In this document: positions 60,466 to 64,000 of the stretch, piece after piece
Layout of the letters: every line of letters starts with the position of its first letter
Position numbering within the stretch: the stretch's first letter is position 1
Assembly (NCBI RefSeq): GCF_002205645.1
Contig: NZ_NIOF01000009.1
Span: 124,001 to 188,000, forward strand
Origin: Roseateles aquatilis
GTDB lineage: Bacteria > Pseudomonadota > Gammaproteobacteria > Burkholderiales > Burkholderiaceae_C
Reading direction: 5' to 3'
DNA length: 64,000 nucleotides
Position numbers and translations under genes: made by a program
The notes under the pieces: model-generated
The model's input: the letters and a program-made list of their open reading frames with translations, nothing else
Database searches by the model: none
What the model was told of the DNA's origin: nothing

Positions 60466-61383
60466 TCAGGCCGGCCAGTGGATGCGGTGCTCCAGCGCAT
60501 TCCACACCGGTTTCAGCCGGCCGGACAAGTGCTCTTCGAGCTTGCCGATGTCGATGCGGCTTTCCGCCGGGCTGTGGAAGTCCGAGCCGCGCGAGGCCAG
60601 CAGGTCGAATTCGAGCGCGGTGTCGGTGTACTGGATCATGTCGGCCGCGGTGTGGCTGCCGGTCACCACCTCGATGCCGCGGCCGCCATGGGCGATGAAC
60701 TCGGTGATCAGCGCGTATTCCTCGGTCGGCGTGAAGCCGTAGCGGCCCGGGTGGGCGATGACGGCGAGGCCGCCGGCATCGACGATCCAGGAGATCGCGT
60801 CGCCCAGCGCCGCCCAGCGGTGCGGCACATAACCGGGCTTGCCTTCGGTGAGGAAGCGACGGAAGACCTCGGGCACGTCGTTGCAATGGCCGGACTCGAC
60901 CAGAAAACGCGCGAAGTGCGTGCGCGAGATCAGCTCGGGATTGCCGGCGTGGCGCAGCGCGCCTTCATAGGCGCCGGGGATGCCGACCCTGGCCAGGCCC
61001 TCGGACATCTCCTTCGCCCGCGCGCCGCGTCCGCCGCGCGTGGCCCGCAGGCCGGCGACGATGCGCGGGTCGTGGTGGTCGAAGCCCAGCCCGACGATGT
61101 GCACCACCTTGCCGGCGAAGGTCACCGAGATCTCCACCCCCGTCAGGTAGGCCAGCCCGATCGCCCGGGCGGCCTCCAGCGCGCGTTGCTGGCCGCCGAC
61201 CTCGTCATGATCCGTCAGCGCCCAGAGCTCGACGCCGTTGGCCTTGGCCCGTTCGGCCACGGCCTCGGGCGTGAGCGTGCCGTCGGACACCGTGGAATGG
61301 CAGTGCAGGTCCGCGTTGATCTGCGGATGCAGCACGACGCGGGGAAAGGCCGGCAGCGGGGCGGACGAGAGGGCGGTATTCAC
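60466..61383 (-). CDS. PHP-domain 3',5'-nucleoside-bisphosphate phosphatase / RNase AM-like
   Basis: 305 residues. Metal-binding PHP motifs are INADLHCHSTVSDGTLTPEAVAERA, WALTDHDEVGG, LTGVEISVTF, AHPGRYG and GSDFHSPAES. The family (TrpH/YciV) degrades 3',5'-pAp and short 5' nucleotides, including maturation of rRNA 5' ends. It lies in the same direction as the YciO gene. Confidence 0.92.
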   Translation of the reverse strand: MNTALSSAPLPAFPRVVLHPQINADLHCHSTVSDGTLTPEAVAERAKANGVELWALTDHDEVGGQQRALEAARAIGLAYLTGVEISVTFAGKVVHIVGLGFDHHDPRIVAGLRATRGGRGARAKEMSEGLARVGIPGAYEGALRHAGNPELISRTHFARFLVESGHCNDVPEVFRRFLTEGKPGYVPHRWAALGDAISWIVDAGGLAVIAHPGRYGFTPTEEYALITEFIAHGGRGIEVVTGSHTAADMIQYTDTALEFDLLASRGSDFHSPAESRIDIGKLEEHLSGRLKPVWNALEHRIHWPA

Positions 61384-61544
61384 CCGTCGATTCTAGGAGC
61401 GCGGCCATGCCCGCGACGGCAGCGCAGTGATCCATCCTGTCAGCAGTGATGACGGGCGCCGGCCGCGAGCGCGAGGCGCAGGCGCGAGCCGGGGGCCGGG
61501 GGCCGGGATGGCGGGGGGCGCGTCGGCGCGCGCCCTTGGGCGCC

Positions 61545-63485
61545 TCAGGCCGCCGAGGCGATCGCGGCGCCGTCCAGCAGGTCGTCGGCCGTCGGGCTCG
61601 TCAGCGTGCCGGCGACGGTGTCACCGGTCGGACCGCGGCGGCGGTCGACGAAGTAGCGGCTCGGCCCGGTGCCGCACTTGGCGACGTGCTTGGGCTCGGC
61701 CAGCGCGGCCGACAGCGCGCGGACGCTGTCGAACGCGCCCGGCAGCACCTGGATCACGCCGGCGCTGAGCGTGGGCAGCGGGTTGAAGGACTCCTGGTTC
61801 TGCCGGTTCAGCGTGACGTAGCCGCCCAGCGCCAGGTGTTCCGCGGAGAAGAAGGGGCGCATCTGCCGGTCGAACTCGCGGCAGACGCGGGCGATGCGGG
61901 CGGTCCAGTCGGCCGAGCCGAGCACCATCACGAAGTCGTCGCCGCCGATGTGGCCGACGAAGTCCAGCGCCGGATCGGCCGCGGTCTGCAGGATCTGCGC
62001 GCAGAGCTTGATGATGTCGTCGCCGGCGGCGTAGCCATACACGTCGTTGAAGGGCTTGAAGTGGTCGATGTCCCAGGCGACGACGACGAACTCGCGGCCC
62101 TCGTGCAGCAGCGCGTCCAGGTGCTGGTCGGTCGGCACGTTGCCCGGCAGCAGCGTCAGCGGGTTGGCATAGCGGGCGCTGTGGACCTGCAGGTCGGACA
62201 CGGCCTTGAGCAGGTCGGTGCTGCGGCCGGTGCCGAAGTATTCGCCGTCGCGGGTGACGATGAAGCCGTCGACCATCAGCCGGTCGTCCAGGCTGGAGAT
62301 GGCCTCGCTCATGTCGCGCAGCGAGATGCCGGCGTCGAAGATCAGCGGGTGCGGGTCCATCAGCGCGGTGCAGGGGCGCTTCTCGTGGATGTCCATGAAG
62401 TAGCGCTCGGCGCTGCGCTTGAGGACCTGCAGCGAGCGCAGGATGCCGATCGGCCGGTTGTGCTCGTCGAGCACCGGCATCGAGAACAGCTGCTCGTCGC
62501 GCTGGAACATGTCGGCGACGGTCTGGCAGCTGAGCTTGGGCGTGACGGTGTGGCTGCGGCGGGCCAGTTGCGCGGCCGTGGTGATGGCGTCCGGCGGCAG
62601 GCGCATCCAGTCGGCGTTGCGGCGGCGGTGCTCGGGGGCGAGCAGCGCGTCGACCTCGGCCCGCAGCGCGGCGCGCGGCGTCGGGCTGGGCCGCGCGAGC
62701 AGGTAGCCCTGGCACACCGGCACGCCCAGGCGGCGCAGCACGGTGAGGTCGGCCAGCTGCTCCAGGCCCTCGGCGACGACCGTGCAGCCGGACGTCGCGG
62801 CCATCTCCAGGATCGAGCGCACGAACTGCTGCTTGAGGGGATCCTGCGCGATGCCGTCGATGAAGTGGCGGTCGATCTTGACGAAATCCGGGCGGATGTC
62901 CATCCAGCGCTTGAGGCTGGCGAAGCCTTCGCCCAGATCGTCCAGCGCGACCACGAAGCCCAGCTCCCGCAGGCTGTGCATGCTGTCCTGCAGACGCTCC
63001 GGCTCCAGGATGGGGCGGGTCTCGGTGAGCTCGATGACGACGCGCGACGCCGGCAGGTCGAGCTGCGCGAACTCGCGCGCGATGAGCGCGCCGCGATCGC
63101 TGGTGGCCAGCAGCGTGTCCGCCGTCAGGTTGAGGAACAGCTGACCGGGCAGGTTCAGCTCCTTGAAGCGGCGCAGCGCGCGGCGCACGACGATGCGCTC
63201 CAGCTCGACCAGTCGGCCCAGGCGCGCGGCCGTCTCGAACAGCACCAGCGGCGAGTGCAGCGGGGTATCGGCCGGGCCGCGCGTGAGGGCCTCGTACCCG
63301 AGGATGCGCGCGCGCTCGACCTCGACCAGCGGCTGGAAATGGATGTCGAGCGACCCGTCGCGGATGATGGCGGACAGGGCGATGCTCAAGGGATCGGGCG
63401 GTTGCAGATGGGTCGTCGGCATGGGGTAGCAGGCCACCGCGGTCCGGAACGTCGCAGTGGTGTCCCCATTCTGGGCGGCCTCCAT
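61545..63485 (-). CDS. EAL-CBS-GGDEF protein (c-di-GMP turnover)
   Basis: 646 residues from the ATG at 63485; a TTG 63 bp upstream and an ATG at 63422 are alternatives. The EAL domain (38-270) has all main catalytic residues visible: E in YEALTRG (65), N in FLNLTAD, E in IELTETR, DD in ALDDLGEG, K in FVKID and E in VVAEGLEQ. Two CBS motifs follow (315-430). The C-terminal GGDEF domain (440-600) has GGDDF at 514-518 in place of GGDEF and no RxxD inhibitory site before it. Phosphodiesterase activity is likely; cyclase activity is doubtful. Confidence 0.9.
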   Translation of the reverse strand: MEAAQNGDTTATFRTAVACYPMPTTHLQPPDPLSIALSAIIRDGSLDIHFQPLVEVERARILGYEALTRGPADTPLHSPLVLFETAARLGRLVELERIVVRRALRRFKELNLPGQLFLNLTADTLLATSDRGALIAREFAQLDLPASRVVIELTETRPILEPERLQDSMHSLRELGFVVALDDLGEGFASLKRWMDIRPDFVKIDRHFIDGIAQDPLKQQFVRSILEMAATSGCTVVAEGLEQLADLTVLRRLGVPVCQGYLLARPSPTPRAALRAEVDALLAPEHRRRNADWMRLPPDAITTAAQLARRSHTVTPKLSCQTVADMFQRDEQLFSMPVLDEHNRPIGILRSLQVLKRSAERYFMDIHEKRPCTALMDPHPLIFDAGISLRDMSEAISSLDDRLMVDGFIVTRDGEYFGTGRSTDLLKAVSDLQVHSARYANPLTLLPGNVPTDQHLDALLHEGREFVVVAWDIDHFKPFNDVYGYAAGDDIIKLCAQILQTAADPALDFVGHIGGDDFVMVLGSADWTARIARVCREFDRQMRPFFSAEHLALGGYVTLNRQNQESFNPLPTLSAGVIQVLPGAFDSVRALSAALAEPKHVAKCGTGPSRYFVDRRRGPTGDTVAGTLTSPTADDLLDGAAIASAA

Positions 63486-63573
63486 GTCATCAATTTGACA
63501 AACAGTTACAGCATGGCCCGCCTGTGAAAAATGACGCGTCTTCGGCAATCGAGGGCGGCCGCGGCCCGCGCGA

Positions 63574-64000
63574 TCAGGGTCTTTGCTTGCTGAAGTCGCG
63601 CTCGGGGAAGAGGCGCGTGGTCAGCGCGCCCAGGCTCTCGTGCACGACGTCGACGTTGATCTCGTCGATGACCAGCCGCGCGACCTGCGGGCTGATCGCC
63701 TTGCGCAGCAGGCCCAGGAAACGCGGCGCCGCAACGATGCGCAGCGCGGTGACCTCGCCGTTGTTGAAGCCGTCGTCCAGGGTGCGGGCGACGCGCGCGG
63801 AGAAGCTGATCGCCTCCTGGTGGGACTCGTCCATGCCGGCCGACGAGGTGGTGCTGTTGCCGCGGCGCCCCTCCGCGTCGCGGCGCAGGTCGGCCTTGTC
63901 GGCATGCGCGGCGGCATCGGTCAGCGTCGTCACGTCCTCCAGGTCGCCGCCTTCCTCGGGCAGGCGCAGCAGGCGGGCCACGCCTTCGTCCGCCACCAGC
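63574..64000 (-). CDS. Host-attachment-family protein, 5' end outside window
   Basis: The frame is open to the window edge; about 142 residues are present, missing only a few at the N-terminus, since the last bases encode LVADEGVARLLRLPEEG, near the usual start of the family. Typical features are GGDLEDVTTLTDA, FSARVARTLDDGFNNGEVTALRIVAAPRFLGLLRKAISPQV and the end with HESLGALTTRLFP. The family was named for a role in plant attachment by Agrobacterium; biochemical function is unknown. Confidence 0.88.
   Translation of the reverse strand, partial: LVADEGVARLLRLPEEGGDLEDVTTLTDAAAHADKADLRRDAEGRRGNSTTSSAGMDESHQEAISFSARVARTLDDGFNNGEVTALRIVAAPRFLGLLRKAISPQVARLVIDEINVDVVHESLGALTTRLFPERDFSKQRP

Overview
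The window is GC-rich (roughly 70%) with dense, mostly convergent or operon-packed genes. It looks like a chromosomal segment of a Burkholderiales bacterium of the Roseateles/Mitsuaria/Rubrivivax type (inference from gene content: Bug-type receptors, a TctBA permease, a UrtABCDE/urease set, EpsA-like and FeeM-like genes; no 16S or marker alignment was possible). I see no phage, no intact IS element and no CRISPR array.

Layout. 1-3.6 kb: the end of HMG-CoA lyase, a Bug-type receptor and two paralogous secreted proteins. 3.6-9.4 kb (minus strand): the complete urea ABC transporter urtABCDE. 9.5-14.5 kb: a calycin-like protein divergent from a WYL regulator, a triple-repeat secreted protein, a solitary PemK/MazF-like toxin, and an Rrf2 regulator with a thioredoxin-reductase-like flavoprotein. 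14.8-19.4 kb (minus): a LuxR-type response regulator and a 1202-residue hybrid histidine kinase whose sensor half is a whole NCS1 (purine/cytosine/hydantoin-type) permease followed by a Cys/His cluster. 19.6-24.7 kb (plus), read divergently from it: ureA-ureJ-ureBCEFG. The intergenic region carries a 26-bp inverted repeat and a (TTC)7 tract. ureD is not in the window.

24.9-30.7 kb: an unrecognised 509-residue protein, tctBA without a receptor, the 3' remnant of a LysR gene, a cyanophycinase-like gene that starts 3 nt after a tRNA-Ser(UGA), and apaH. 30.8-35.6 kb: CNNM/CBS hemolysin-type protein, SapC-like protein, pcaB (its start codon lies in a terminator-like hairpin) and a FeeM-like N-acyltransferase behind a 400-bp AT-richer leader. 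35.7-41 kb: ergothioneine genes egtB-egtD, an EpsA-like LuxR regulator, VanZ-like protein, a siderophore-interacting flavoprotein and MarR gene sharing a double operator, and tRNA-Thr(CGU).

41-64 kb is mostly core metabolism: D-serine dehydratase-like enzyme, fbp, pepN, prfB with its programmed +1 frameshift, an orphan DUF4212 protein, a ParB-like protein, thioesterase, hydrolase, GNAT, ArsC-like protein, acyl-CoA synthetase, a DUF2975/XRE/TonB-like cluster, an AlkD-like protein, YbaK, plsY, RidA, a YciO-type protein, a PHP phosphatase, an EAL-CBS-GGDEF protein and the end of a host-attachment-family protein.

Functionally the left half is a nitrogen-scavenging region: urea import (Urt), nickel uptake (UreJ), urease with most of its maturation factors, and, between them, a transporter-shaped sensor kinase and its probable partner regulator. 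That kinase, its operator-like repeat and the missing ureD are the most interesting points in the window.
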